From contig NZ_JBEWCD010000001.1 in NCBI RefSeq assembly GCF_040530035.1, forward strand, positions 496,001-560,000: a stretch of DNA of 64,000 nucleotides, read 5' to 3'. Both the position numbers and the translations under genes were made by a program. Every line of letters starts with the position of its first letter. Positions within the stretch are counted from its first letter, which is position 1. Below the pieces are notes generated by a model, which saw only the letters and a list, made by a program, of their open reading frames with translations, did not search any database and was not told the origin of the DNA. Origin of the DNA: Roseibium sp. HPY-6. GTDB lineage: Bacteria > Pseudomonadota > Alphaproteobacteria > Rhizobiales > Stappiaceae. Positions 1 to 9,120 of this stretch are shown piece by piece.

Positions 1-6
1 ACCCGC

Positions 7-870
7 TCACTTGTGCGAGAAGTCCCAATAAAGATCGCGCGCACGCGCGGCGACGGGGCCGGGTTGCAGATCGCGTTTCTCGATACGCTTGACCGGCGTG
101 ACCTTGCTGTAATTGCCCGTTGAGAAAATCTCGTCAGCATCGAGAAATTCGTCATAATGCATTGTGCGCTCGAATACGTCGTATCCGTCAGCACGCAGCA
201 ATTGGATCACGCGCTGCCGTGTGATGCCGTTTAAAAACGTTCCGTTCGGGCTTGGCGTATGTACCTGGCCGTCCTTTGCCATAAAGATGTTCGCTGATGT
301 CAATTCCGCGACGTTGCCGACCATATCCCGCACGACCGCGTTGTCGAACCCCCGTTCCTTGGCCTCAAGCATTGCCCGCGCATTGTTGGGATAAAGACAG
401 CCTGCCTTGGCATTGACGGGCATGCATTCCATTGTCGGTCGCCTGTAAGGCGAAAGCGTAATGCTCATGGCGGCGTCTTTTGGTGCCATCGGCGCATCAA
501 ACAGGCACAGGCAGAAACGGGTGCTTTCGGGATCGCCCGTTATGACACCAGGTCCATCGGACTCCGCCCAGTACATCGGCTTGACGTATATGTGCTGATC
601 GCTGTCGAATTTCGCGCAACCCTCACGCGTTAATTCAACCATTTCTCCGACCTGCATAGTCGGTTTCATACCAAGTGCAAGTGCAGAATCGTTCACGCGT
701 TTGCAGTGAAGGTCGATGTCGGGCATGACGCCTTCGAAGAACCGACCGCCGTCGAATACGCTCGAACCGAGCCAGGAAGCGTGCGTGCGCGGTCCCATAA
801 TCGGCGGGTTCCCCTCGTGCCAGGTTCCGTCAATCCAGGTCCACGTATCGCTCCATCCGCTCATCGCCAT
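7..870 (-). CDS. Branched-chain-type aminotransferase (PLP fold type IV)
   Basis: Predicted PLP-dependent class IV aminotransferase of about 287 residues, of the family that transfers amino groups between branched-chain amino acids and 2-oxoglutarate in the cytosol. The block NAKAGCLYPNNARAMLEA followed by KERGFDNAVV matches the family's active-site region with its PLP lysine. A later TFLNGITRQRVI segment also fits. Two in-frame ATGs, at 870 and 864, both sit behind a GGAAGAAAAGGGA purine run; I took the first, but AAGGGA lies six bases before the second, so 864 is equally possible. D-amino-acid aminotransferase or aminodeoxychorismate lyase are relatives; length and motifs favour the branched-chain group. 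It is divergent from the VOC gene at 1181. Confidence 0.85.
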   Translation of the reverse strand: MAMSGWSDTWTWIDGTWHEGNPPIMGPRTHASWLGSSVFDGGRFFEGVMPDIDLHCKRVNDSALALGMKPTMQVGEMVELTREGCAKFDSDQHIYVKPMYWAESDGPGVITGDPESTRFCLCLFDAPMAPKDAAMSITLSPYRRPTMECMPVNAKAGCLYPNNARAMLEAKERGFDNAVVRDMVGNVAELTSANIFMAKDGQVHTPSPNGTFLNGITRQRVIQLLRADGYDVFERTMHYDEFLDADEIFSTGNYSKVTPVKRIEKRDLQPGPVAARARDLYWDFSHK

Positions 871-1013
871 TCCCTTTTCTTCCGGCCTGTGCGCTCTCGT
901 GTGAGCCAACACCTGCAAACTCCCCAGGTCAATAGCCTACCCGATGGAAGGAGAAATTTGCCGCTTATCTTTCTCACATGGGCGTAACACGGGATAAAAC
1001 TTAGCGGTAAGCG

Positions 1014-1154
1014 TGCAATTTCGGGAAATTATTTGCAATCGTGCCTGGTTATGCAATCGCAAACGGAATGCAACCGTGCCGGTGCAGCTTGGCCAGACGA
1101 AGTTCAGATATGGCAATCGCTCATTGACAGATCCGTGAATTTGTTCACTATATG
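1014..1154 (+). promoter_or_regulatory. Putative promoter with TGCAA direct repeats before the VOC gene
   Basis: The gap between the divergent aminotransferase and VOC genes holds four TGCAA-starting repeats at 1014, 1034, 1052 and 1069; the second and third are exact TGCAATCG. The spacing is 20, 18 and 17 bases. Downstream, TTGACA (1124-1129) and an AT-rich ACTATATG (1147-1154) could be -35 and -10 elements for the VOC gene. A small inverted repeat, GTGAA-TTTG-TTCAC (1135-1148), lies between them. The sequences are visible; the promoter and operator roles are inferred. Confidence 0.35.
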
Positions 1155-1180
1155 TTCCTGTTTTCTCGAAAGGAAGATCA

Positions 1181-1615
1181 ATGGAACAACGTATTTCGAT
1201 GACAACGTTGGCAGTGCCCGACGTTGCAGAGGCGCGCCGGTTCTTCGAAGACGGACTTGGCTGGCAGGTAAATGCCGCCCCCTCGCCTGACGTCGTCTTT
1301 TTTCAGATCATCGGGGCCGTATTTGCGCTTTACAGCCGCGATGCTCTGGAACGGGAGATCGGCCAGGAGGTGACGAAGCAGACCAGCGGTGCCATCACAC
1401 TTGCCTGGAACGCGCGATCGGAAGAAGAGGTTGATGCCGCGTTCAATCTGGCGGTCACTGCCGGAGGCAAGATCGTAAAGCGCCCCGACAAGGCTTTTTG
1501 GGGCGGATACTCATCCTATGTCGAGGTTCCAGGAGGCCATCTTCTCGAGATTGCTTACAATCCCTTTTGGCAGATTGAAGAAGATGGCGCGATAAAGTTG
1601 CCCCCTGCGCAATAG
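1181..1615 (+). CDS. VOC family (glyoxalase/bleomycin-resistance-like) protein
   Basis: Small cytosolic protein of 144 residues with a single vicinal-oxygen-chelate domain. It opens with the usual beta strand and helix (TLAVPDVAEARRFFEDGLGW) and ends with the typical YVEVPGGHLLEIAYNPFW strand, where Glu is a likely metal ligand. The family includes glyoxalases, dioxygenases and antibiotic-binding proteins, so the substrate cannot be named. ATG 1181 follows GGAAGATCA with good spacing. The next gene downstream on the same strand is a haloacid dehalogenase 103 bases away, which could share a transcript. Confidence 0.85.
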   Translation: MEQRISMTTLAVPDVAEARRFFEDGLGWQVNAAPSPDVVFFQIIGAVFALYSRDALEREIGQEVTKQTSGAITLAWNARSEEEVDAAFNLAVTAGGKIVKRPDKAFWGGYSSYVEVPGGHLLEIAYNPFWQIEEDGAIKLPPAQ

Positions 1616-1718
1616 GAATTCGTGCGTTAAACTTTTGTCGAACGCGCGCGCGCTTGACGCAATGGCTGTCGCAAGGTTTTCTTCCGGCGATTTGAAACCC
1701 TGAAAAGGAATCTGGCCC

Positions 1719-2381
1719 ATGGCGCACGCGGCGTTTGTATTCGATGCATATGGCACTTTGTTCGATGTCCATGCAGCCGTGCGCAAGCACGCGGAAAAAC
1801 TGGGGCCGGACGCACAAAGACTGTCGTCCATTTGGCGCGAAAAACAGTTGGAGTATTCTTGGGTCCGTGCGCTGATGGGCCAATACAAGGACTTCTGGGA
1901 ACTCACCCAGGAAGGTCTGGATACGGCATTCGCGCTGGTTCCGAGCGCAGACCGGTCCTTGAAAAGCGATCTGTTAAACGCCTATTGGGAACTGGATTGC
2001 TACCCGGAAGTTCCACAAGTGCTGACGGACCTGAAAGCCACAGGCGCGAAGATCGCAATTTTATCAAACGGGTCTCCGGCAATGCTGGATGCGGCTGCCA
2101 AGGCGGCCGGCCTGACGGAGCTGTTTGACGAGATTTTTTCAGTCGACGATCTCAGGACCTTCAAAACCGACCCCCAAGTCTACGAAATGGTCACGACACA
2201 TTTCCGCATTTATCCCGAAGAAGTGTCTTTCCAGTCTTCCAACAGATGGGACGTAGCAGGCGCTACGGCCTTCGGGTTCAGAACTGTCTGGATGAATAGA
2301 ACAGGCATGCCGGACGAATATCCCGATCTGGCCCCCAAAGCCGTGCTCGCCGACTTGACGGGGCTCGCCGCGCTCGGTTGA
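1719..2381 (+). CDS. Haloacid dehalogenase, type II (2-haloacid dehalogenase-like)
   Basis: Cytosolic HAD-superfamily hydrolase of 220 residues. FDAYGTLFD near the start carries the nucleophilic Asp (about D9), ILSNGSP is motif II, FKTDPQVY holds the motif III Lys, and SSNRWDVAGA is the S-S-N-x-x-D signature of the L-2-haloacid dehalogenase group, which hydrolyses 2-haloalkanoates to 2-hydroxyacids with inversion. Length is normal for that group. Whether the natural substrate is halogenated is unknown; many marine bacteria carry such genes. It may be cotranscribed with the VOC gene before it and is convergent with the outer-membrane gene after it. Confidence 0.88.
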   Translation: MAHAAFVFDAYGTLFDVHAAVRKHAEKLGPDAQRLSSIWREKQLEYSWVRALMGQYKDFWELTQEGLDTAFALVPSADRSLKSDLLNAYWELDCYPEVPQVLTDLKATGAKIAILSNGSPAMLDAAAKAAGLTELFDEIFSVDDLRTFKTDPQVYEMVTTHFRIYPEEVSFQSSNRWDVAGATAFGFRTVWMNRTGMPDEYPDLAPKAVLADLTGLAALG

Positions 2382-2584
2382 AGAACGAATGGCGGCGTGA
2401 CGGCACGGGCTTACAAGGGGCTTGGGCGCAAACGGTCTTAGCCGAGACAAGCATACGTCGACTGATGTGACCTTGAGGGCAGACTTTTCAGGTCTGCGCT
2501 ACCCGGCCCGGCAGCTCAGTATACTGGGCTGATACGCTGCTTGGTGTTCCAGGGCCTGTGAAATCTGATCTGTATCTAGCAGAA

Positions 2585-2623
2585 AAAGCAAAGCGCAGTG
2601 TCTCCTTTCGAAGGAAACACTGC
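2585..2623 (-). terminator. Intrinsic terminator of the outer-membrane protein gene
   Basis: A long hairpin pairs GCAGTGT (2595-2601) with ACACTGC (2617-2623), extended inward by TCCTT/AAGGA around a TCG loop. On the minus strand it is followed by a T-rich run (complement of 2581-2592). It begins about 25 bases after the minus-strand stop at 2648. The rest of the 266-base convergent gap holds one other small hairpin (GCAGAC 2479-2484 / GTCTGC 2492-2497) without a T run, and no gene that I can support. Confidence 0.7.
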
Positions 2624-2647
2624 TTGGCGCGTATGCTCTGAAATAAG

Positions 2648-3397
2648 TCAGAACGATCTGGAAATCCCCAACATGAACCTTTGGCTTCCCGACCGCCTGT
2701 CAACATCCGTGCCGCCGAAACTCGAGGTGTCGTCGATGATGCCCGTCAGGGTATAATCAGCGCGCACTCGCCATTTCTCCTTCATGGCAACTTCCAGTCC
2801 GGCGCCGACCACCGGGCCGATGGATACAGAGGTCTCCTCATTGCCATTTGCTGTAAGACTGTGCTCAGTCGCTGCAATGCCCGCGCTCAGGTAAGGCATG
2901 AAGTTTCCGATCGGCAGCCCAGCCCTTGCTTTGGCTGCTGCCGTCCAGCTGGCCCGCGCCTCGATCGGGCCCAGCGTAGGGTGGCCGCCTTTTTCGGTTC
3001 CTCCAAGGTAGGACGCTGCAGCTTCCACGCCCAGGACAACGCGCGAAACCTCCCAGTTATAGCCGCCGTAAATGCCAAAGGCAGCATTGACATGAGACAA
3101 CTCCTCCGTCCTGTTGCTGGCCTTCACATCCGTCACGGTTTGGGCAATGCCCCCCTCAAAGCCGAGATAAGGACCTGCCCAAAGTGCATGCCCGGAGGCG
3201 AAGGTTCCCGTTGCGGGTGGTTCGGTGCTGTTAAGATCGGCCCCATGAGCACCGCTCATCAAGATACCAAGGACGGTGCACAGAATTGCCGGCTTCCATA
3301 ACCAGTGGCAATAGCCGCGCTGCAGTGGTCTTACCTCGCGGACCTGTTGCAGATCCGAAGACAGGGAAAATCCATAATCGACAAAGGAACTTATCAT
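2648..3397 (-). CDS. Outer-membrane beta-barrel protein (OmpA/Omp25-like porin family)
   Basis: Predicted outer-membrane protein of 249 residues. After an unusually long N-terminus of about 35 residues comes a hydrophobic signal segment (PAILCTVLGILMSGAHGAD), and the mature part alternates like a small eight-strand barrel: WAGPYLGFEGGIAQT, AFGIYGGYNWE, VLGVEAAASYLG, YLSAGIAATEH, WRVRADYTL and a C-terminal phenylalanine (FMLGISRSF), the outer-membrane insertion signal. These features fit the Omp25/31-like surface proteins of Hyphomicrobiales. The ATG at 3397 has no strong ribosome site and no better internal start was found before the hydrophobic stretch, so the start is uncertain. Confidence 0.75.
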   Translation of the reverse strand: MISSFVDYGFSLSSDLQQVREVRPLQRGYCHWLWKPAILCTVLGILMSGAHGADLNSTEPPATGTFASGHALWAGPYLGFEGGIAQTVTDVKASNRTEELSHVNAAFGIYGGYNWEVSRVVLGVEAAASYLGGTEKGGHPTLGPIEARASWTAAAKARAGLPIGNFMPYLSAGIAATEHSLTANGNEETSVSIGPVVGAGLEVAMKEKWRVRADYTLTGIIDDTSSFGGTDVDRRSGSQRFMLGISRSF

Positions 3398-3449
3398 TCA
3401 TAGTCTCGCTTTGGCTCAGGTGAACCTTTCCGGTTCATTTGATGATTTA

Positions 3450-3466
3450 TTATCGTAAAACGATAA
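3450..3466. promoter_or_regulatory. Inverted repeat in AT-rich divergent promoter region
   Basis: The 175-base gap between the divergent outer-membrane and DUF2975 genes is very AT-rich. It contains a perfect inverted repeat, TTATCGT-AAA-ACGATAA, 52 bases from the outer-membrane start and about 106 bases before the DUF2975 start. This size and symmetry suit a dimeric helix-turn-helix regulator, possibly the small Xre protein encoded at 4184. The repeat is seen; its binding protein is inferred. Confidence 0.45.
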
Positions 3467-3572
3467 ATTTAAAATTGAAGACAATAATTTTTTTGTCAAT
3501 AGCAATATTTTAAATTGCAATCTTGCCAGTCGTGGCTTAGACACGCTTTCGGGCTGGCAATCGGAGTGTGCA

Positions 3573-4151
3573 ATGAGCGAGCTTGAACAGGTTGAGCGCG
3601 AACGACGCCTGTCGCGGATCCGCCGACTGTCCACGGCCATGAAATGGTTCGTGACAGTTGTCTTGGTAATGGTCGCGGTGATCGGCGCACTACTGGTGAT
3701 CACCGTCATGTTGCCGGCTGTCCTGGACGCGGCAACGGAGACCGTGGACCTGTCAGATATCGAGCGGAACCTCGGTGAGATTCCAATCGCTCAACGGATC
3801 GGCATGGGTATCGTTCTTGCGTGCGCTTTTGGATTGCTGCTCGGCATATGCTGGAACACGAGGCAGTTGTTCGATCAATTCCGGAAAGCGGCCTTTTTCG
3901 CGCCCGACACCCTGGCACGCATGATCAAAATCGGTATCTGGTTGCTTGCGTATGGCGTCTTCGACATCCTGAGCGACCCGATCCTGTCTGTCCTGTTGAC
4001 GTGGGACTATCCCGACGGGGAAGGACAAATCGAGGTGGCCCTCGACGGTGGGGAAGCATTTTTCCTCATATTTGGCGCATTAATGCTCGTCTTTGGCTGG
4101 ATCATGCGCGAGGCAGCCACTATTGCTGAAGAAAACCGCCAGTTTGTCTGA
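3573..4151 (+). CDS. DUF2975 family membrane protein
   Basis: Inner-membrane protein of 192 residues with four hydrophobic segments (about residues 24-48, 76-94, 110-128 and 152-172) and a conserved-looking GIWLLAYGVFDILSDP block typical of DUF2975. Members are usually encoded just upstream of a small YozG-like Xre regulator, as here (32-base gap to 4184), and are thought to form a membrane protein/regulator pair. The biochemical role of the family is unknown. ATG 3573 follows GGAG with suitable spacing. The preceding AT-rich gap with an inverted repeat may be the control region for both genes. Confidence 0.75.
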   Translation: MSELEQVERERRLSRIRRLSTAMKWFVTVVLVMVAVIGALLVITVMLPAVLDAATETVDLSDIERNLGEIPIAQRIGMGIVLACAFGLLLGICWNTRQLFDQFRKAAFFAPDTLARMIKIGIWLLAYGVFDILSDPILSVLLTWDYPDGEGQIEVALDGGEAFFLIFGALMLVFGWIMREAATIAEENRQFV

Positions 4152-4183
4152 GAGGCTAGAACATTTGACCGAATGGCACCGCT

Positions 4184-4399
4184 ATGCCGATCATCATTGA
4201 ACTTGATGTGATGCTTGCCCGCCGCAAAATGCGGTCAAAAGAACTGGCAGAGCGTATTGGCATTACCGAGCAGAACGTTTCCTTGCTGAAATCCGGCAAG
4301 GTTAAGGGGGTGCGGTTCGACACCCTTGAGAAAATCTGTGAGGCCCTCGACTGTCAGCCCGGTGACATTCTGATTTACAAGACAGACCCAGAAGCGTGA
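4184..4399 (+). CDS. Small Xre/YozG-type helix-turn-helix regulator
   Basis: DNA-binding protein of 71 residues consisting of almost nothing but a Cro/CI-type helix-turn-helix: LDVMLARRKMRSKELAERIG, then ITEQNVSLLKSGKVKGVRF as recognition region, and LEKICEALDCQPGDIL, the signature ending of YozG-like regulators. It directly follows the DUF2975 membrane gene, the usual arrangement for this pair, and probably regulates that operon. The ATG has no strong Shine-Dalgarno, so translation may be coupled to the upstream gene. It is convergent with mutB, with about 70 bases between them. Confidence 0.85.
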   Translation: MPIIIELDVMLARRKMRSKELAERIGITEQNVSLLKSGKVKGVRFDTLEKICEALDCQPGDILIYKTDPEA

Positions 4400-4469
4400 C
4401 CCCGCAGGAACGTTCGGTCTCGCGTACAATTAAAAGCGCCGGCCAACAGCACCAGCTCACGCGCGCTGA

Positions 4470-6635
4470 TTACTCAGCCGCCTCGGCGGGACCGTATCCG
4501 AGTTGTTCGTTCAGTTTTCCGATCAGACCGACGGCAGCATCGGCAATCACTGTTCCTGGCGGGAAAATCGCCGACGCGCCTGACTGGTAGAGTTCGTCAT
4601 AGTCCTGAGGCGGTACAACACCCCCGACAACAATCATGATGTCCTCCCGCCCCTCAGTGGCAAGCGCTTCTTTCAGCGCCGGAACGAGGGTCAGATGTCC
4701 GGCGGCAAGTGACGAGACGCCAACGACATGTACGTCGTTTTCAACGGCTTGTCGCGCGGCTTCTTCCGGCGTTTGAAACAAAGGCCCTATATCGACATCG
4801 AAGCCAAGATCGGCGAATGCGGACGCAATGACCTTCTGTCCCCGGTCATGGCCGTCCTGCCCCATTTTGGCAACCAGAATACGCGGCCGGCGCCCGTCAT
4901 TTTCCTCAAACGTCTCCACCAGCTCTTGTACTTTGTCCATGGTCCCGGACATGGCCCCTGCCTCCCGTTTGTAGACCCCGGCAATCGATTTGATTTCCGC
5001 CTTGTGCCGGTCGAACACCTTCTCCATCGCCAACGAGATTTCGCCCACCGTTGCCATGGCACGCGCGGCTTTCACGGAAAGGTCCAGAAGATTCCCCTCA
5101 CCGCTTTCACAGCATCTTGTCAATGCATCAAGCGCTGCCTGTGTTTCGGTTTCATTGCGCTCCTGCTTCAACCGCTTGAGTTTATCGATCTGAGCAGCGC
5201 GGACCTGCGCATTGTCGACTTTGAGAACGTCAATTGCCGCTTCGCTTTCCGGCTTGAATTTGTTGACGCCGACCACCGTTTGAGAGCCGCTGTCGATGCG
5301 GGCCTGCGTTTTGGCGGCCGCTTCTTCGATCCTGAGCTTTGGGATTCCCTTTTCGATCGCCTTGGCCATCCCGCCGAGTTGTTCGACTTCCCGGATATGG
5401 GTCATCGCTTTTTCAGCAAGGTCGCTTGTGAGTTTTTCGACATAGTAGGACCCGCCCCACGGGTCGATCACTTTTGTCGTTCCGCTTTCCTGCTGCAGGA
5501 AAAGCTGCGTATTGCGTGCGATACGTGCTGAAAAATCCGTCGGCAAAGCCAAAGCCTCGTCAAGGGCGTTCGTGTGCAGCGACTGGGTATGCCCCTGCGT
5601 TGCAGCCATCGCTTCAACGCACGTGCGGATCACGTTGTTGAAGACGTCCTGTGCAGTCAATGACCACCCGGACGTTTGGGAGTGTGTGCGCAGTGAGAGC
5701 GACTTGGCATTTTTCGGCTGGAAGTTCTCCTGCATGAGTGTGGCCCAGATCAGCCGCGCGGCGCGCAGCTTGGCCACTTCCATGAAGAAATTCATGCCAA
5801 TGGCCCAGAAGAACGAGAGCCGCGGCGCGAACCGGTCGATATCCATGCCTGCCGCGACACCGGCGCGCGCATATTCGATGCCGTCGGCAATCGTATAGGC
5901 AAGTTCAAGGTCTGCGGTCGCTCCGGCTTCCTGCATGTGATAGCCGGAGATCGAGATCGAGTTGAACCGTGGCATGTTCTGGGATGTGTATTTGAAAATG
6001 TCGGAGATAATCCGCATCGAGTGCCGCGGAGGATAAATGTAGGTGTTCCGGACCATGAACTCCTTCAAAATGTCGTTCTGGATCGTTCCGGACAAATCCT
6101 TCTGCTCTACTCCCTGCTCCTCGGCGGCCACGATGTAGAGCGCCAGAACCGGCAGCACCGCGCCGTTCATGGTCATTGAGACGCTCATCTTATCGAGTGG
6201 AATGCCCGAAAAGAGCGTGCGCATGTCGTAAATGGAATCAATCGCTACGCCCGCCATCCCGACGTCGCCTGCGACCCTTGGATGGTCGCTGTCATAGCCG
6301 CGATGCGTTGCTAGGTCGAACGCGACTGAGAGGCCCTTTTGGCCGGCGGCGAGGTTGCGCCGGTAAAACGCGTTGGAATCCTCGGCGGTCGAAAATCCTG
6401 CATATTGGCGCACTGTCCAGGGTTGCTGGACATACATGGTCGGATAAGGCCCACGCAGGAAGGGCGGGAGCCCAGGCCAGGTATCGAGGTGACGAAGCCC
6501 TTCAAGGTCGCCGGAACCGTAGACAGGCTGAACCTCGATCTCCTCCGGGGTCAGCCAGTTCTCGTGCGGTCCAGCCTGTGCATTATTAAGGACATTCCGG
6601 AAGGGTTTGTCCGAATAATTCGGGATCCTGCTCAT
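4470..6635 (-). CDS. mutB: Methylmalonyl-CoA mutase, large (catalytic) subunit
   Basis: Adenosylcobalamin-dependent mutase of 721 residues interconverting (R)-methylmalonyl-CoA and succinyl-CoA in propionate and branched-chain/odd-chain catabolism. The N-terminal substrate-binding barrel includes [20 protein letters not shown] and the QTSGWSLT segment. The C-terminal B12 domain carries the base-off signature D594-x-H596-x-x-G599 ([10 protein letters not shown]), His596 being the lower cobalt ligand, followed by [11 protein letters not shown] and the [11 protein letters not shown] loop. Length is normal. Its start overlaps the mutA stop by four bases (ATGA), so the two are translationally coupled. 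The repair/loading GTPase MeaB lies about 11 kb away at 17517. Confidence 0.97.
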   Translation of the reverse strand: MSRIPNYSDKPFRNVLNNAQAGPHENWLTPEEIEVQPVYGSGDLEGLRHLDTWPGLPPFLRGPYPTMYVQQPWTVRQYAGFSTAEDSNAFYRRNLAAGQKGLSVAFDLATHRGYDSDHPRVAGDVGMAGVAIDSIYDMRTLFSGIPLDKMSVSMTMNGAVLPVLALYIVAAEEQGVEQKDLSGTIQNDILKEFMVRNTYIYPPRHSMRIISDIFKYTSQNMPRFNSISISGYHMQEAGATADLELAYTIADGIEYARAGVAAGMDIDRFAPRLSFFWAIGMNFFMEVAKLRAARLIWATLMQENFQPKNAKSLSLRTHSQTSGWSLTAQDVFNNVIRTCVEAMAATQGHTQSLHTNALDEALALPTDFSARIARNTQLFLQQESGTTKVIDPWGGSYYVEKLTSDLAEKAMTHIREVEQLGGMAKAIEKGIPKLRIEEAAAKTQARIDSGSQTVVGVNKFKPESEAAIDVLKVDNAQVRAAQIDKLKRLKQERNETETQAALDALTRCCESGEGNLLDLSVKAARAMATVGEISLAMEKVFDRHKAEIKSIAGVYKREAGAMSGTMDKVQELVETFEENDGRRPRILVAKMGQDGHDRGQKVIASAFADLGFDVDIGPLFQTPEEAARQAVENDVHVVGVSSLAAGHLTLVPALKEALATEGREDIMIVVGGVVPPQDYDELYQSGASAIFPPGTVIADAAVGLIGKLNEQLGYGPAEAAE

Positions 6636-8632
6636 GACGGGACCTCCAATGACAAGTCTTCGTTGTACGTCGCCCCGGTCATTCGGGCGTGAGCATCCTG
6701 CAAAACGTCCAGAAGGTCACAGCCTGCGTAAATGAATGCGTCGACGCCGCTCTCTTTCAGCTCGGCTTCACGTGCGCCCGGTTTTCCCGCCAAATAAAGA
6801 TAGTGCGCGCCAGCTTCTTTCAACATCGACGCGGCAGTCACTGCATCGGTTTCATAAACTCCGTCGGACGATACGATGCAGGCGACAGTCGCACCGCTTT
6901 GTTTATAGGCTGCCAGCAATTCATCGAATGTCGGATAAACGGCGGGTGCAACGGTACCGATGCCGCCCGCTGCAAATGCATTCGTTATCCATGTTGCGCG
7001 CGCGGTGTATTGAGCAAGACTGCCGAGCGTTGCCAGGAAAACCAGTGGCGGCTTCGACGTCTTCTCCGCCACCTGTTCAGCAGCAGTCCTGAGATGCTCG
7101 AAAGGTTCGGCAAGGCGCGCTGCGCCGAGTTCGCTCGAAGAGGAATCAGGCCGTTCGACGATCGCTGAGAGCGCAAATCCCTTCATGGCAGCTTCTTTCA
7201 GAGCATCTGTCCATTCGCCGGTGCCAGGCTCCGGAAGGCTGCCGCTGGGAGCGCCGGTCTTGGCACTAGATGGCGTTCGTGCCGTTGACATGACCGAGAC
7301 GGGCTTTTCCGACAGGTTTGGAAATTCACTTACCCCGGTAATGGGCCGTTTTCGTCGCGCGACATTTTTATCGAGTTCATCTTTCGACGTTGCGACATGC
7401 TTTTGCACATGCCCCTGCTCTAGCGCTGTTGCCAACCCGCCGGCGGCCTCTATTGTCTGAAAAAATGCCCAGGCAGCACTGCACAGTTTTTCGGTTCTGT
7501 CTTCAATGGCTCCGGAGCCGGCCGCAGGGTCTATGACTTTTGCCAGACTGCTCTCTTCAAGCAAAATCGTCTGCGTGTTGCGTGCCAAGCGGCGCGCCAG
7601 TTCATCAGGCAGTCCGACGGCAAGCGTATGAGGCAGTACGCAGACGCTGTCTGCACCGCCGATACCAGCCGCAAAGACGGCAACCGTATTGCGCAAGAGA
7701 TTGACCCAGGGATCACGCCTTGTCAGCATTCTGAAGGAACTGCACATGTGCAGGTTGGTTCGTGATTGCGGCAGCCCGGCACCGTCCAGAACACACGACC
7801 AAAGCGCCCGCATGGCCCGTGCCTTGGCGATCGTACCGAATTGATCCGCATCCGCCGCAACAGTAAGGCTCATCAGCGCCGGCCACGTTTCGGGCTGCAA
7901 GGTTGTTTCTTCCAGCAAACGCAGTTGGGCTGTCGCAGAGGCAAGGACAAGTCCGAGTTCCTGTGCAGGCGTCGCACCGGCATTGTGCCAAACCTGTCCG
8001 TCAGCGTTCAAGGCTCTGAGCGCCGCGCCTGATTTTTCAACTGCAAGCAACAGGTCTGTTGTCTGACGAAGCGCTTTCTGAAGATCAAATGCCCCTGGAG
8101 CATGGCTCGCAAGCCAGGCAAAAGGATCGAAGGCGGAGGTGATTTGGACATCGGACACCGCAATGCCCTTGTGTTCCACCAAGGCGAGGAGCAGCGCCAG
8201 CGCTTCGGGCGTTCCGGCCCCCGCATTCACGCGGATTTTGATGAGGTCCAGGAGAACGCCTTCAAACAGCGTTTCAAAATCGGCAATATCCGACGCTTCG
8301 ATACCGTGTCCCTCGGACGCTTCCGCGCCCGCAAAGACAAGTTCGACACCGTCTGCCCCGCCTTGAAGGTCCTCAAGGATCTGAGCGTTCGCTGCTGCCG
8401 GATCCGGAATCTCCACGCGCTGCGTGAGGGTCCAGGTTTGCGCGCCGGACCTTAATTCGCGAGCCGTTGTGTCGCTGCGGCGGGAATAGATCGGTGCGAT
8501 CTCCAGACCATCTTCAGTGGACCCGAAGAGTGTTTCTCTGGACCGTCCCTTCAGGGCCGTGTCAACGGATTCCCACCAGGCTTTTTCATCGACTGAATAG
8601 AAACTTTCCGGTCCGGTAAAACTGAGCGGCAT
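6632..8632 (-). CDS. mutA: Methylmalonyl-CoA mutase, small subunit
   Basis: Partner subunit of about 666 residues, related to MutB over its whole length but without the D-x-H-x-x-G cobalamin signature at the equivalent place ([21 protein letters not shown]), as expected for the non-catalytic chain of the alpha/beta mutase. The start at ATG 8632 follows GGGAG and gives [11 protein letters not shown]; a longer frame reaching 8692 has no better signal. Ala/Ser-rich linkers around residues 440-480 are less conserved. First gene of a two-gene operon with mutB. Upstream lies a 488-base gap before the divergent LuxR-type gene. Confidence 0.95.
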   Translation of the reverse strand: MPLSFTGPESFYSVDEKAWWESVDTALKGRSRETLFGSTEDGLEIAPIYSRRSDTTARELRSGAQTWTLTQRVEIPDPAAANAQILEDLQGGADGVELVFAGAEASEGHGIEASDIADFETLFEGVLLDLIKIRVNAGAGTPEALALLLALVEHKGIAVSDVQITSAFDPFAWLASHAPGAFDLQKALRQTTDLLLAVEKSGAALRALNADGQVWHNAGATPAQELGLVLASATAQLRLLEETTLQPETWPALMSLTVAADADQFGTIAKARAMRALWSCVLDGAGLPQSRTNLHMCSSFRMLTRRDPWVNLLRNTVAVFAAGIGGADSVCVLPHTLAVGLPDELARRLARNTQTILLEESSLAKVIDPAAGSGAIEDRTEKLCSAAWAFFQTIEAAGGLATALEQGHVQKHVATSKDELDKNVARRKRPITGVSEFPNLSEKPVSVMSTARTPSSAKTGAPSGSLPEPGTGEWTDALKEAAMKGFALSAIVERPDSSSSELGAARLAEPFEHLRTAAEQVAEKTSKPPLVFLATLGSLAQYTARATWITNAFAAGGIGTVAPAVYPTFDELLAAYKQSGATVACIVSSDGVYETDAVTAASMLKEAGAHYLYLAGKPGAREAELKESGVDAFIYAGCDLLDVLQDAHARMTGATYNEDLSLEVPS

Positions 8633-8790
8633 TGCAATCGTCTCCCTTGGCCCCGTTTTAATCCGGCGTTCCAAAGCTTGGCAACTCAGCATTAAGGGTA
8701 AGGTTCACGCGGGTTTCAGGCCGACTGAGAAAAACCTATCACATTTTTCTAACGGTGGCGTCACACCAGCCGTGTTGTCGATGAAACCCG

Positions 8791-8817
8791 AAAAACGCGC
8801 AAATTGTGCGCCTTTTT
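8791..8817. terminator. Terminator-like hairpin with no annotated gene ending at it
   Basis: An A-run is followed by GCGCA (8797-8801), a short AATTG loop, TGCGC (8807-8811) and CTTTTT, so it could act in both directions. The GC stem is only five pairs, so strength is modest. No annotated gene ends here, which leaves room for a small transcript on either strand. Confidence 0.35.
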
Positions 8818-9061
8818 ATCGCAACCCTGGAAAAAGTAGTAGCAAGATTTTAAATCAGAAGATGCAATTCGCTGTTATTTTGCCAAATTTTTGGCGTATT
8901 AAGCAAACTCTCCCGATTTTCCCTATTGGTACGATCATCAATTGTATTGTAGCGTAACTGCGCTGACGCATGGGAATAAATACCTTAGACAACGTGCGCG
9001 GCACCCGGCTTGGGCTTGTGCCACGATCGGTTCAGTCAAAGCCATCAACGAACCCATCATC

Positions 9062-9089
9062 AGCCGTAGGTGGTTGAAACCACTAGGCT
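9062..9089. promoter_or_regulatory. Quasi-palindrome upstream of the LuxR-type gene
   Basis: GTGGTT-GA-AACCAC (9070-9083) is a perfect 6+2+6 inverted repeat. It is extended on both sides by AGCC/GGCT arms with small bulges, giving a 28-base dyad that ends about 31 bases before the start codon at 9121. Dyads of this size are typical LuxR-family operators, so autoregulation is a reasonable guess; as RNA it would also form a hairpin in the leader. Confidence 0.4.
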
Positions 9090-9120
9090 GGCAAGCATGC
9101 GGTAATTTAGACCGCTAAGG

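Larger units (their letters stand above)
8633..9120. other. Long AT-rich divergent intergenic region (mutA / luxR-type gene)
   Basis: This 488-base stretch must hold the promoters of mutA (minus) and the LuxR-type gene (plus). It contains a terminator-like hairpin at 8791-8817 and a quasi-palindrome at 9062-9089, both listed separately. The middle (about 8820-8960) is clearly richer in A and T than the flanks. A 61-codon open frame at 8772-8957 lacks a ribosome site and resembles no family, so I do not call it a gene. Confidence 0.5.

Noticed and set aside
4728..5531. Plus-strand open frame of 267 codons
   Set aside because: It is antisense to the conserved core of mutB and has no ribosome site; shadow of a well-supported gene.
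8772..8957. 61-codon open frame in the mutA/luxR gap
   Set aside because: No ribosome site, no hydrophobic or domain pattern, and it crosses a terminator-like hairpin.
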